Notes: generated by a model not told the origin, from the letters alone. A DNA stretch of 64,000 nucleotides from an uncultured Prevotellaceae bacterium (GCA_947169115.1 CAMVOK010000006.1:62001-126000); one strand, 5' to 3'; shown: positions 8,590-18,511, numbered from the stretch's first letter. Numbers and translations: made by a program.

Positions 8590-11535
8590 TCAATACCACT
8601 CTATGTTACTGGAGTAGCTCGATTGTTTCTTCCAGCGTAGAACGTCGGCCAGTGAACCTGCGTTACAGGCAAAGGTAAAGTTGTAGGAACGATATGGAGC
8701 GATAACCATGGAACATCCCATATTGAAGCAGTGCAGGTCACGACTGACGGAGGCCGTTGTCATGGACAATTGTTTGTAGTTGAAGTCGTAACCTGAAGAG
8801 AAGTTGATGTTCCATCCCTGTGAGATACGTATGTTTCCCGAGAAGTTCAGGGTGTGGGTGAGTTTATAGCCATAGCGCATTCGGCTCATGTGGAATTTTC
8901 CACTCGTATTCTCGCGCATCGAGATACCATAACTGACCGTAAAGCTCCAAGGCATCGAGAACTTCACATATCCATCCTCGTCGAGTCCCTTCTTGCCGTT
9001 GTCTTTTGCCGAGTTACGTGCCTTTGCACGGTCAGGATCTACGTTCTGAGCTTCTGGGTCAGTCTCGTCTTCATCCTCTTCTTCATCGTCTTTGTCGTCT
9101 TCCTTCTTAATGTCTTTTCCCTTGCCGAAGAGTTTCTTGAAGGTATCGTTGTTCAGCGTATATGACAGGTTTTGCGACATACCCTGAAAACGTCCGAAAC
9201 GTCCCTGCGACCATTCTGTGTGGTCACTCACATAGACATTCCCGTTCTCGTTCACATCGTAGGCGTAGGTTGCAAACACCGCATTCATGGAGAAGGTATA
9301 GCTCTTTGTCAGCTTCAGTCTCACACGCATCGAAAGGTCACTCCAAGGCTTCGTCTTGGCAGCCATGTTGTACGACAGACTGGCACCGAGTTCATCAATA
9401 AGACTTATCTTTCGGTAACCTGTTGAGTCGCGGTCGCTGCGTACCTTCATCTCTATATTGTTCGAGACATCCATCGTAACGCTTCCTGTCTTACCTTGCG
9501 AAACGGTACCGTACAACATGCTTGAGTACGGCGAATAGGTTACGGTAGATACGTTTCCATTGGCATCTGTCTTTACGTAAGAGTCCCAGTACCCAAAACG
9601 CGGCTGACCGAAGTCGGGGGCGTATGAGAATGAAACCGTGGGGGTGAATACGTGGCGGATAGCTTGTATCTTCTTTCCTCCGAACCAAGGTAGTGGAGTC
9701 CAGAAACCATACAGCTTGGTATTGGCAGATACGGACAGGTTATAGTTATAGACATTGTTGAACCCATAGATGGTGTCGCGTCTTACACTATTGTTCTCGG
9801 TATCCCACGACTGCTTGATCTTGTGGGAATACATGCGGTCGGTGAAGTTGAACGAAGGGGTTATGTTGATGTAGTTGAACAGGGCGAAAGATGCGGAGAT
9901 GGGCACCTGATGGCGCATTCCGTTCTTCCAGTCCTTGATAAGGTTCGATTTGAACAACAGGTTCTCCTTCGTCGATATTGAGTTGGACAAAGTACCGGTA
10001 TAGCTCACGGCAATCTTCTCGTACCATCGTTCCTTTCCGACAGCCTTCTTCCGTTTGAAGGGATAGAAACGGCTCAGGCTGATGTTCAGCGAAGGCAAGG
10101 TTACGGCGATACTGGAGTCTCGCATGTTCTGACTCAGGTTGAAGGTTCCCGACAGGGTAAGTCCAATGCTGGAGAATGTCTTCGAATAGGACACGGAACT
10201 CGTTCGGGTACTCTGTGTGTAACTTTCCGGGTTGTACATCGATGTCAGGTTGTTGCGTTCGTAACTCGATGTGGCAAAGTTCACACTGGCCGAGAATGTC
10301 TGTGTGGGATTGGCCTTTGAGTCCTGACGGTGACTCCATGTGATTTTAAAGGATTTCGAAACCGAATAGTCGGGCATGTTCTTCTCACCCTCCTTCGTGT
10401 TCTGGTAGCTGAAGTAGAAGTTGCCACCAAACTTGTATCGTTTTTTGTAGTTACTGGCCGCCGACAATCCCCACGAGCCCTTTGTGTATATCTCACCCAG
10501 CACCTTCAGGTCAATCTTGTCGTTAATGGCAAAGTAGTAACCACCGTCGCGAAGGTAGAATCCCCTTCGTGTCTCATCGCCGTATGTGGGCATGATGAAA
10601 CCACTCGAATACTTACTGCTGAACGGGAAGAATCCGTATGGGATGGCCAACGGCAGGGGCACATCCTCCACCACCAGATAAGCGGGTCCAAAGACCACGT
10701 CTTGTCCGGGACGCACCTTGGCACGAGTAAGTCTCAGGTAGAAGTGGGGATGCTTGGCATCGCAGGTCGTGTATTTTCCGCCCTTCAGATACATCACACC
10801 TGCCGAGTCGCGTTTGGAGTCCTCACTGATAAGGAACCCCTCACCCTGTTCGGTATAGACATTCTGGATGAAAGCCTTCTGTGTCTTGAAGTTATAGCTT
10901 ATCATGTCGGGCTCATACTCATCGCTGCCTTGCTTGAATACTGGCGGTCCCTGCACTACTCCCGTGCTATCCTCACGTCCCATGGCATGCACGATGCTCG
11001 AATCCAGGCTCATCGTAATGTGGTCGGCCTGTAATTCAAGGTTCTGGTAGTTCACCTTACCCTCTCCGTACAGGTTAGCCCGCGAGTTGGCGTAATCAAA
11101 AGTGATGGAGTCCTTTGCCGTGTACTGAACAGGCTGATCCAATGCGCTCTTGCTTTGCGGTGTTGTGTCACGGCGCACGGTATCCATCTTCGAAGAGTCG
11201 GGCTGCACCTCTAATACACGGTTCGAGGCCAACATGGAGAGAATGCTGTCGGAGGTATAAGAGTTCAGCACACTGTCCACGGTCAACTGCTTGCCCTTTT
11301 CCGATAGGCTGTCAGCCAATGATTGGAGTATGGTATCGACTACCGACCGGTGTATGCTATCTGCCAGCGAGTCTGTCATGGAGTCAGTCAGCAAGGTATC
11401 ACGCTTCGGAGTTCCTCCCCTCATTCTGGTTCCGTTAGGGACAACAGAATAGGCAAGCACACATAGCATGCTTGCAATCATCAGCGTAGTCAGTAACCTT
11501 GCTTTCAACTCCTTTTTCCGTCTTTGGGTTGGCAA
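8590..11535 (-). CDS. LptD-like outer-membrane LPS assembly protein
   Basis: The predicted role is insertion of LPS into the outer leaflet. The 981-residue frame has an N-terminal membrane or signal segment (LLTTLMIASMLCVLAYSVV), a Ser/Asp-rich linker, an OstA/LptA-like beta-jellyroll (about 140-260), and a long C-terminal beta-barrel beginning around VFGPAYLVVEDVPLPLAIPY. It ends in an aromatic residue (EWY). An acidic Lys/Glu/Asp-rich disordered loop sits at about 815-865. The frame opens at a TTG (11533-11535) that lies within a TATCTTTG -7-like box (11540-11533); translation may instead begin at the TTG of codon 10 or the ATG of codon 19. It is homologous to proteins annotated as 'putative LPS assembly protein LptD' in Bacteroidota. 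No LptE partner is nearby. Confidence 0.85.
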   Translation of the reverse strand: MPTQRRKKELKARLLTTLMIASMLCVLAYSVVPNGTRMRGGTPKRDTLLTDSMTDSLADSIHRSVVDTILQSLADSLSEKGKQLTVDSVLNSYTSDSILSMLASNRVLEVQPDSSKMDTVRRDTTPQSKSALDQPVQYTAKDSITFDYANSRANLYGEGKVNYQNLELQADHITMSLDSSIVHAMGREDSTGVVQGPPVFKQGSDEYEPDMISYNFKTQKAFIQNVYTEQGEGFLISEDSKRDSAGVMYLKGGKYTTCDAKHPHFYLRLTRAKVRPGQDVVFGPAYLVVEDVPLPLAIPYGFFPFSSKYSSGFIMPTYGDETRRGFYLRDGGYYFAINDKIDLKVLGEIYTKGSWGLSAASNYKKRYKFGGNFYFSYQNTKEGEKNMPDYSVSKSFKITWSHRQDSKANPTQTFSASVNFATSSYERNNLTSMYNPESYTQSTRTSSVSYSKTFSSIGLTLSGTFNLSQNMRDSSIAVTLPSLNISLSRFYPFKRKKAVGKERWYEKIAVSYTGTLSNSISTKENLLFKSNLIKDWKNGMRHQVPISASFALFNYINITPSFNFTDRMYSHKIKQSWDTENNSVRRDTIYGFNNVYNYNLSVSANTKLYGFWTPLPWFGGKKIQAIRHVFTPTVSFSYAPDFGQPRFGYWDSYVKTDANGNVSTVTYSPYSSMLYGTVSQGKTGSVTMDVSNNIEMKVRSDRDSTGYRKISLIDELGASLSYNMAAKTKPWSDLSMRVRLKLTKSYTFSMNAVFATYAYDVNENGNVYVSDHTEWSQGRFGRFQGMSQNLSYTLNNDTFKKLFGKGKDIKKEDDKDDEEEDEDETDPEAQNVDPDRAKARNSAKDNGKKGLDEDGYVKFSMPWSFTVSYGISMRENTSGKFHMSRMRYGYKLTHTLNFSGNIRISQGWNINFSSGYDFNYKQLSMTTASVSRDLHCFNMGCSMVIAPYRSYNFTFACNAGSLADVLRWKKQSSYSSNIEWY

Positions 11536-11620
11536 AGATAACGAATTTTACTGGATTCCCATCTATCCGAAGTGTGAAATATCCCTAAAGGACGTAAAAT
11601 ACAAGTAATATAAAAGATTA

Positions 11621-11817
11621 TAGCAACCAACATTCGTTGATTGCTACAACCATCATCCTTTGATTGGGGCAATCAATTGTCTTTGATTGCTGCAACCATC
11701 ATGTTTTGATTGCCTGAACCAAGGGTTACGAATTAGTGGGCAACGCCTCCGAGCGTTGCTTGCAGGAAACGGAAGTTAATCCTCTGTCTTGCAACGCTCG
11801 GAGGCGTTGCCCACTAA
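11621..11817. repeat. repeat family A, copy 1: 23-bp tandem units plus inverted repeat
   Basis: Four to five tandem units of 23 bp (CAACCATCAT, two or three variable bases, TTTGATTG, three linking bases) run to about 11715. A fixed junction (GGTTACGAATTAGTGGGC) follows, then a 27-bp perfect inverted repeat with arms 11733-11759 and 11791-11817 (core GGGCAACGCCTCCGAGCG) and a 31-nt loop. The same cassette occurs at 33,649 and 41,549. It lies in the gap between the LptD gene and the large surface protein and contains no credible ORF. Confidence 0.9.
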
Positions 11818-11855
11818 CTTCAACTACAATAACTCACACTCGGGCAGACACGAGA

Positions 11856-12050
11856 CGTTGCCCGTGCGGGCAGTAGCCTTTGCGCCACGGAACAATGTCC
11901 GTTGTCCGTATCGGACGGTGGCCTTTACTCCCTCAGACAATGCTCGTTGTCCGTATCGGACACACATCATCGTCCGTATCGGATAAGTATCATCGTCCCA
12001 TACGGGCTAACGATGCTACTCCCTCTGTCTGTGGCTATCGTCCCATGGGG
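11856..12050. repeat. array of short palindromes with 22-23 bp phase
   Basis: Small palindromes of the type GTCCGTATCGGAC recur after a CGTTG or CGT anchor. Anchors start at 11856, 11900, 11945, 11971, 11994 and 12039, spaced 44, 45, 26, 23 and 45 bp, close to multiples of 22.5 bp. Members include GCCCGTGCGGGC, GTCCGTATCGGAC (twice), GTCCGTATCGGAT and GTCCCATACGGG. It lies directly beyond family A copy 1. No gene is supported in this stretch. Confidence 0.75.
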
Positions 12051-12117
12051 GAAGCCATACTATGCCCCTTGCCGAGGATTACTATAGTACCATGCCTCGC
12101 AATACTATTGCACCGCC

Positions 12118-12143
12118 CTACCCTTGCCTATGCGCAAGGGTAG
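12118..12143. other. 10-bp hairpin downstream of the palindrome array
   Basis: CTACCCTTGC (12118-12127), a 6-nt loop and GCAAGGGTAG (12134-12143) form a perfect stem. No T-run follows on either strand, so it may be a decayed repeat unit, not a terminator. Confidence 0.45.
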
Positions 12144-12190
12144 GAACATTTATATTTATAATGCAACATTGATAGCATCTGGATATGGGA

Positions 12191-12224
12191 AAAGCGCCTG
12201 CAGTTTGTTTTCTGCAGGCGCTTT
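12191..12224 (-). terminator. terminator of the large surface-protein gene
   Basis: AAAGCGCCTGCAG (12191-12203), an 8-nt loop and CTGCAGGCGCTTT (12212-12224) form a 13-bp perfect stem. On the minus strand the stem leads into TTTTCCC, about 37 bp after the stop codon of the gene at 12261-17180. Confidence 0.8.
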
Positions 12225-12260
12225 CTTCATTTGCTAATGTACGAAGTTATTCGTGCTTCT

Positions 12261-15200
12261 TCACTTTATAACGTACTTCTTACCACCTTGGATGTAGTAG
12301 CCGCTTGTGGGCTTCCTTGTCAACTTGCGACCGGCAAGGTCATAAATAGTGGCATCGTTAGTAACCGTGTTGACGTGAACGGTGCTGATACCAGTTGCAT
12401 CGGCCTCGAAGATGATATTCATAGAACGTACATGGTTGGGAGAACTGGGAATAATCTTCAACCAACAGCGGTTGGCGGCCAGTGTGCCGGCGTCCTTCAC
12501 CCATGTGAAGTTCTCGCCATCGAGCACGTAGTGGTCAGCCTCAGCCATGTCTGCTGCCGTGAAGGTCTTGGGCTCCAGAGTTCCGAAGAAGTGCTCCGTA
12601 TCATAGGAGACTACAGCGGCCTGTTCGTTGAGGTCTAACAGTAACTGCTGGTCCTCGTCCGTACCGTTGTAGATAATCAGCGGCGTGTTGGCAGCGGCTG
12701 ACTCCAGTCCGTCGGCGAGTATCACGATACCCTCATTGGCATCCACAGCAACGACGGTACTCAGCACAATGCCGTCGGCAGTACCAGCAGCAAAGTTCAA
12801 GCCCTTGCCACTATAGTAGCTGGCGTATGCTCCGGCAGGAATGGTCAGCGAGGCCAATGCTATCTTCACTGTCACGGTCTGCGGTGTATAGTCATTATGG
12901 GTTGCATCGCCCATTACGCGGTAGTACACGGTATAGATGCCAGCTTCTGTACCCATAGGAAGGGTTGTAGCGTAGTTCTCACCATCAATCGAATACTCCA
13001 TCTCGCCAAACGTAGTGCTACCAGCCTCTACCAGTTCCTGCGCGGTGCCTATGTAATACAGTCCGGTCCTTGGAGTCGGAGCAGTAACGATGTAGTAACT
13101 CTCTGGGTCGGGCATGACGGGCTTCACGTAGCTGTAGTCAGCCATACCGGCAATAGCTTTTGGTACGCTAACCTTAGTGCCGTCAGCGTTGATTTGCACG
13201 AGAGCCAGATTGTTGAAGGTGACTTCACCACCGATGGCAGGATAGTTTTCAGCCGTGTTATTGTCAATCAATCCACCAGTCATCCAGAAGCCTTCTGTCT
13301 CGGTATTGATTACGCTGTTATATACACCACCACCTTGTCCTGCTGCCTTGTTGCCTGTAATCTCACCACCGTACAGCGTGAATGCACCGTTATTAACGAT
13401 ACCACCGCCATTGCCTGTCGTGTTACCACCGGTGATTACACCTTCTCCTGTGATGGCCAAGGTACCATTGTTGATAATAACGCTACCGTCGGCAACTGCC
13501 TCTGTGAGGTTACGGTTGATTGCATATCCGTTCAGTTCAAGGACAACGGTCTTGCCGGCAGGTACGGTCAAGGCTGCGTCGGTGCTCTCTGCAATGACAT
13601 TGTCTGCCAGTTTGATTACACCACCGTTATTCATCGCATTCTGCAAGGCTGCCCAACCCGAAACCGGACCTTCTTCTTTATTCAGCTCAATGCCAGCGTT
13701 CTCACTCTCCATCTCCGTGATTTCGCCATTCTTCACAGTGACATGCAGCGTCTCATAAGGCATACCCGTCAGTGCAGGAAGTGTGACAACAAGATTGTAA
13801 GTATAGGAGCCATCGCCGTTATCAACCTTTCCTGCCGACACAACATCGCCAAACGGCACGTCAATGGTATAGGTTCCGCCCATGAAGGTTGCACGGAACT
13901 CGTTAGGCTCGTCACCACGGCTGTAGCTGATGACACCCGTCAGTGTGCCGTAACCCGTCCATACGTCATCGCCAAGGGCTTCGTAGAGTTCTGACAGGAT
14001 AGCAAACTTCTCGGGATCGGGCATTACAGGCTTAATATAGCTGTAGTTTGCCATGTTTGCCTTTGCTGTCTTTGCACTGACAGTTGTTCCTTCAGCGTCA
14101 ATCTGTACGACTGCAAGATTGTTGAAGGTGACATCACCACCGATGGCAGGATAGCTTTCAGCCGTGTTATTATCAATCAGAGCACCTGTCATCCAGAAAC
14201 CGGTAGTAGCAGTATTCGTAACGGTGTTATAGACGCCACCACCCTGTCCTGCTGCCTTGTTGCCTGTAATCTCGCCACCATAGAGCGTAAGCGTACCATT
14301 GTTAAGGATACCGCCGCCGTTGCCAGTGGTGTTACCACCGATAATCTTACCACCCTCTGTGTCTGTAATGGCCAGTATGCCGTTGTTGATAATAACGCTA
14401 CCGTCGGCAACTGCCCCTGTGAGGTTACGGTTGATTGTGTGTCCACTCAGTTCGAGTATAACGGTCTTGCCAGCAGGAACGGTCAAGGCTGCATCGGTGC
14501 TCTCTGCTACAACATCGTCTGCCAGTTTGATTACACCACCGTTGCTCATCGCATTCTGCAAGGCTGCCCAACCCGAAACCGGACCTTCTTCTTTATTCAT
14601 CTCAATACCAGCATTCTCACTCTCCATCTCCGTGATTTCACCATTCTTCACAGTGACATGCACGGTTTCAGAAGACATACCTGTCTGTGCTGGTAGCGCA
14701 AGCGTCAGCGTGTATGTAAATGAAGCGTCGCCATTATCGACTTTATCGGCAGATGTAACGTCACCAAACGGTACATCAATGATATAGGTGCCTCCCATAA
14801 AGGTTGCGCGGAACTCGTTAGGCTCGTCACCACGGCTGTAGCTGATGACACCCGTCAGTGTACCATAGCCCGTCCATACATCGTTGCCAAGGGCCTCGTA
14901 CAGCTCAGTCAAGATTGCGTACTTTGCAGGGTCAGGCATTACAGGCTTGATGTAGCTGTATTCAGCCATGTTTGCCTTTGCTGTCTTTGCGCTGAGCGTT
15001 GTGCCGTCGGCATTCACTTGCACGACTACCAAATTGTTGAAGGTAACATCGCCGCCAATGGCTGCATAGCTGCTTGCCATGTTATTGTCAATCAAGCCAC
15101 CTGTCATCCAGAAACCGGTAGTAGCAGTATTCGTAACGGTGTTATAGACACCACCACCCAGTCCAGCTGCCTTGTTGTCGGTAATCTCGCCACCATAGAG

Positions 15201-17180
15201 CGTAAGCGTACCATTGTTAAGGATACCGCCGCCGTTGCCAGTGGTGTTACCACCGATAATCTTACCACCCTCCGTGTCTGTGATGGCCAATATACCGTTG
15301 TTGATGATGACACTACCGTCGGCCGCAACACTGGTTAGTGCACGATTGATGGTCTGTCCGTTCAGTTCGAGGACAACGGTCTTGCCGGCAGGAACTATCA
15401 GAGCTGCGTCAGTACTTGCTGCCGTGATGTCCTGTGTCAGTTTGATAACACCACCGTTACTCATTGCGGCCTGCAATGCAGCCCAGCTGTCAATGCCACT
15501 ATTCTCCTTGCTCATGTCAAGGCCTGCGTTCTCGCTCTCCATTCCAGTAATTTCTCCGTTCTTCGTGGTGACATGCAGTGTCTCTTGCGACATGCCCGTC
15601 TGTGCTGGGAGGTTCACCACAAGCGTATAGGTAAACGAATCGTCGCCGTTGTCGGCTTTCGTTACCGTTGTAAAATCAGTAAACGGCAAATCTATTGTAT
15701 ATGTACCGCCCATGAAGGTTGCGCGGAACTCCTCCGGGTCATCGCCACGGCTGTAGCTGATGACACCAGTCAGCTCGCCGTAACCCGTCCAAACATCGTC
15801 ACCAAGGGCTTCGTAGAGTTCTTTCAGAAGTTTATTTTCTGCTCTTTCTATGACGAACGTCGCGTTGGCTGTGCCACTGTAGTAAGAACCGTTGACAGCG
15901 GTGATGGTCACGTTGGCCGTACCTACTTCCACGTTGTTCTCGTAGGCCACGGTGTAGTCGGAACCCTGGGTCAGTGTGACATTACCGTCCATTACGGTGA
16001 CGGCAGGCTCAATGACAGAACCCGTATAGTATTGGTTGGCAATGGGCAGAATCCATGAGTCCTGCAGGTCCTTGGCGTAGGTTACCACCACCCATACGTT
16101 AGCACCTGGCATGGTGAACGTCCATGTGCCGGCTGTCTGACCGGCAGTCACATCAATCTCGTCCTGCAAGACAGGAGCACGGAATCTACGTACATTGGCA
16201 CCACCCCACGAGGTGTAGGCACGGACAGTCACGTCCTTTGTCGAATAGCCACTATTGGGGGTTACGCTGACGGTAACCACAGCGTCCTTTCTAGCCTTTG
16301 TAGCGGCCGTACCGCCGACGGTAATTGCCACCGTGCCGTGAGCTGTACTCTCTTCCGACATTGTGATGTCATACGAAACAGCAGTAGTGCTGGGTGTAAA
16401 CTTAATATTGTTCAAATCAGAGAAGTCCAAGCTTACGCTTCCTTCTGGATAAGTGGTCATGGTTGCTCCGGTGATGGCAATTCCCGTGCAGCCAGCTATG
16501 GTATAGTTTGAGGTCTCACGATATATACCCAAATCACTTGCCGAGCCATTGCTTCCTCCGTATTTGTTCCCAGAGAATGTACAGTTCACAAGGACGAGGG
16601 TTCCCGTCGAGTTGTTTCCTATCGCACCGCCAAACTTTGCGTTCGAAGAGGTCGTGTAGTTATTGGTGAACGTACATTCATTCAAGTAGATACTACCCAT
16701 GTAATTATTGATGGCACCACCAATCTCGCTGGAATAGTTGCTGCTGAACGTCGTGTTGTTGGCGTATAAAGAGCCTTGATTCTCTATGGCACCACCACCT
16801 TGATTGCTGCCGTCGGTATGGTTGTTGCTTACGGTACAGCCGTCAAGCACCAATGTTCCATAATTACGGATGGCTCCACCACCGGCGTTCAGATCAAAGT
16901 TGTTGATCGTAGCGTTTTTGATGGCAAGTGTATTGCCAGAAGAAATACTAAAGGCACGAGTAGAAGGACCACTCAGCGTCTTACCATTGCCATAGATGGT
17001 TATCTTCTTTCCACCACTAATGGTAATTGCCGAAGTTAAACTGATGTTGCTTGTCAGCCTTACATCGTTACCTGCATTCAGTGCACTTTGCAGTTGTGCA
17101 AAGGTTGACACATCTGTCTGTGCCCATACGCCCGTAGCTGCCATCAGCATGAGAGCGATAATGAAATAAAATTTTTTCAT
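12261..17180 (-). CDS. very large beta-helix surface protein with three tandem ~305-residue modules
   Basis: The start is MKKFYFIIALMLMAATGVWA (ATG 17178-17180), a clear signal peptide; the longer frame adds 32 unlikely residues. The 1,639-residue protein begins with a right-handed beta-helix (about 25-270) built on GGAIxN repeats like those of polymorphic outer-membrane proteins. A Big/MBG-like stretch (about 290-460) follows. Three modules then repeat with a period of about 915 bp; each has an LYEALGDDVWTGYG segment, a beta domain (ISYSRGD...EFRATFMGGTY) and a short beta-helix (GGGILNNGTLTLYGGEIT). The end, IYDLAGRKLTRKPTSGYYIQ plus GGKKYVIK, is the short Prevotella C-terminal tail related to type IX sorting signals. 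Adhesion is plausible; no catalytic motif was seen. The AraC-type regulator directly upstream may control it. Confidence 0.85.
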   Translation of the reverse strand: MKKFYFIIALMLMAATGVWAQTDVSTFAQLQSALNAGNDVRLTSNISLTSAITISGGKKITIYGNGKTLSGPSTRAFSISSGNTLAIKNATINNFDLNAGGGAIRNYGTLVLDGCTVSNNHTDGSNQGGGAIENQGSLYANNTTFSSNYSSEIGGAINNYMGSIYLNECTFTNNYTTSSNAKFGGAIGNNSTGTLVLVNCTFSGNKYGGSNGSASDLGIYRETSNYTIAGCTGIAITGATMTTYPEGSVSLDFSDLNNIKFTPSTTAVSYDITMSEESTAHGTVAITVGGTAATKARKDAVVTVSVTPNSGYSTKDVTVRAYTSWGGANVRRFRAPVLQDEIDVTAGQTAGTWTFTMPGANVWVVVTYAKDLQDSWILPIANQYYTGSVIEPAVTVMDGNVTLTQGSDYTVAYENNVEVGTANVTITAVNGSYYSGTANATFVIERAENKLLKELYEALGDDVWTGYGELTGVISYSRGDDPEEFRATFMGGTYTIDLPFTDFTTVTKADNGDDSFTYTLVVNLPAQTGMSQETLHVTTKNGEITGMESENAGLDMSKENSGIDSWAALQAAMSNGGVIKLTQDITAASTDAALIVPAGKTVVLELNGQTINRALTSVAADGSVIINNGILAITDTEGGKIIGGNTTGNGGGILNNGTLTLYGGEITDNKAAGLGGGVYNTVTNTATTGFWMTGGLIDNNMASSYAAIGGDVTFNNLVVVQVNADGTTLSAKTAKANMAEYSYIKPVMPDPAKYAILTELYEALGNDVWTGYGTLTGVISYSRGDEPNEFRATFMGGTYIIDVPFGDVTSADKVDNGDASFTYTLTLALPAQTGMSSETVHVTVKNGEITEMESENAGIEMNKEEGPVSGWAALQNAMSNGGVIKLADDVVAESTDAALTVPAGKTVILELSGHTINRNLTGAVADGSVIINNGILAITDTEGGKIIGGNTTGNGGGILNNGTLTLYGGEITGNKAAGQGGGVYNTVTNTATTGFWMTGALIDNNTAESYPAIGGDVTFNNLAVVQIDAEGTTVSAKTAKANMANYSYIKPVMPDPEKFAILSELYEALGDDVWTGYGTLTGVISYSRGDEPNEFRATFMGGTYTIDVPFGDVVSAGKVDNGDGSYTYNLVVTLPALTGMPYETLHVTVKNGEITEMESENAGIELNKEEGPVSGWAALQNAMNNGGVIKLADNVIAESTDAALTVPAGKTVVLELNGYAINRNLTEAVADGSVIINNGTLAITGEGVITGGNTTGNGGGIVNNGAFTLYGGEITGNKAAGQGGGVYNSVINTETEGFWMTGGLIDNNTAENYPAIGGEVTFNNLALVQINADGTKVSVPKAIAGMADYSYVKPVMPDPESYYIVTAPTPRTGLYYIGTAQELVEAGSTTFGEMEYSIDGENYATTLPMGTEAGIYTVYYRVMGDATHNDYTPQTVTVKIALASLTIPAGAYASYYSGKGLNFAAGTADGIVLSTVVAVDANEGIVILADGLESAAANTPLIIYNGTDEDQQLLLDLNEQAAVVSYDTEHFFGTLEPKTFTAADMAEADHYVLDGENFTWVKDAGTLAANRCWLKIIPSSPNHVRSMNIIFEADATGISTVHVNTVTNDATIYDLAGRKLTRKPTSGYYIQGGKKYVIK

Positions 17181-17254
17181 TTGTATTAGATTTATGGTTA
17201 ATAAATAGGTTGTTTTGTTTATCGTCAGACCGAAAAACGTTTCCGCAAAATTGA

Positions 17255-17290
17255 AAAAAGAACAGCACGTACACAATACTGCACGTGCTG
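17255..17290 (-). terminator. terminator of the AraC-type regulator gene
   Basis: CAGCACGT (17263-17270) and ACGTGCTG (17283-17290) form the stem. On the minus strand it is followed by GTTCTTTTTTC, a good U-run, about 37 bp after the regulator stop. It separates the regulator from the surface-protein gene. Confidence 0.75.
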
Positions 17291-17326
17291 ATTTTTACAA
17301 ATTGTCACTAAAAGAAGGCTGTTTTT

Positions 17327-18511
17327 TTATAAATTGTCCCTTTGATTGAACCACTCCTTTGGCGTCATACCAGTCTCGCGGGAGAATGTGCGATAAAAGG
17401 CACGGGGAGATGAGAAACCGCAACGTTGGGAAATATCTTGCGTTGTTCGCTCCGGGTGTTCTATCTTCATCCGTTTGGCTTCGTCGATACGGCGACGATT
17501 GACAAACTGATAGAACGAACAGCCGTACTCGGTGTTGATGAGTTGGCTGAGATAGGTGCGGTTGAGCGGCAAGACTTGACGCAAGTCTGCCAATTGGAAA
17601 TCGGAATTAAGGTACGGTTTCTCCTTGTCGAGCCAGGCTTCCAGAGTGGCACGATAGGTCGCATTAATCGGATTAACCTCTTCCCTATCATCCAAAACGG
17701 TACTGCGTAGCTGCTTCCACGGGTCAGGTCGATAGAGCACACGCTCGGTCGTGTATGCTATCATAAATAATAGATAGAGGTCTTGCGTGAACACGCGTGA
17801 GGGGTCGTGCGAGACACACATCCAAAAGTATGACCCACCTGCTATAATCAGCATCACAATATACCGCACAATCCACTGCGCGTCAATGTTGTCCATCGTG
17901 GAGAAGTTATCCTCACACCATTGGCGGTATTTACGAATCTGTGCAATCAGTACGCCCAAAAGCCACAGCGGATAGAGTGCTATAACTGCTCTCAGGTCGA
18001 TAGGCAATACATAATCGAGTATCGCCATAACGGGCAACGGCAGCAGTTGCAGCATACTTCGCCACCACACGAGATAACCTGGCTGCAATGCCTCAAACGG
18101 ATAGATGAACAGCATCCATCCGAAAAAACCGCCCACTATCATCGCGAGGCCTGTCAGTGCCTCCGTACCCGGTTTGACGATAGGTATGTCATATAAGACG
18201 ACACCTGTCACCAGCATCGTCTCCAACATTCCCCACAGCAACAACGCCACCGCCCATGCAATACGTATTCGATTGCCGTCGTTGTGCTTGAAACACAGCC
18301 ATGCGCCGAAAAAGCATAGCACTGCCATGCAGGCGTTCAGTAGCGGCCATAGCCAGCGTTCGGTCAGTTCACCCGGTATAAATCCGCCCGTTACCCAATA
18401 ACTGAGCACCATCACCGCAGACACAGCCAAACCGAATCCCACTTCCGCTCTATAATCAGTCCATATATGCTTTGTGATATTATTCTGCATAATATAGGAT
18501 TTTGTCATCAT
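17327..18511 (-). CDS. membrane-bound AraC-family transcriptional regulator
   Basis: The 394-residue protein has about six or seven hydrophobic segments in residues 25-250 (FGLAVSAVMVLSYWVTGGF, LLNACMAVLCFFGAWLCF, VALLLWGMLETMLVTGVVLY and others). A C-terminal AraC DNA-binding domain (about 290-390) follows, with both helix-turn-helix motifs (RTYLSQLINTEYGCSFYQFV and ERTTQDISQRCGFSSPRAFY). Such proteins are common in Bacteroidota and may sense signals in the membrane. MMTKSYIMQ has three possible starts (18511, 18508, 18490). A TACCTTTG box lies on the minus strand at 18546-18539. It is transcribed toward the large surface protein, its probable target by position only. Confidence 0.88.
   Translation of the reverse strand: MMTKSYIMQNNITKHIWTDYRAEVGFGLAVSAVMVLSYWVTGGFIPGELTERWLWPLLNACMAVLCFFGAWLCFKHNDGNRIRIAWAVALLLWGMLETMLVTGVVLYDIPIVKPGTEALTGLAMIVGGFFGWMLFIYPFEALQPGYLVWWRSMLQLLPLPVMAILDYVLPIDLRAVIALYPLWLLGVLIAQIRKYRQWCEDNFSTMDNIDAQWIVRYIVMLIIAGGSYFWMCVSHDPSRVFTQDLYLLFMIAYTTERVLYRPDPWKQLRSTVLDDREEVNPINATYRATLEAWLDKEKPYLNSDFQLADLRQVLPLNRTYLSQLINTEYGCSFYQFVNRRRIDEAKRMKIEHPERTTQDISQRCGFSSPRAFYRTFSRETGMTPKEWFNQRDNL

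Noticed and set aside
11621-11730. Possible CRISPR array (23-bp repeated units)
   Set aside because: The units are tandem without 30-40 bp unique spacers, only a few central bases vary, and no cas gene is present.
12897-13994. A 365-codon plus-strand frame opposite the large surface protein
   Set aside because: It repeats with the same 915-bp period as the modules on the minus strand, so it is a shadow of the repeated coding sequence.
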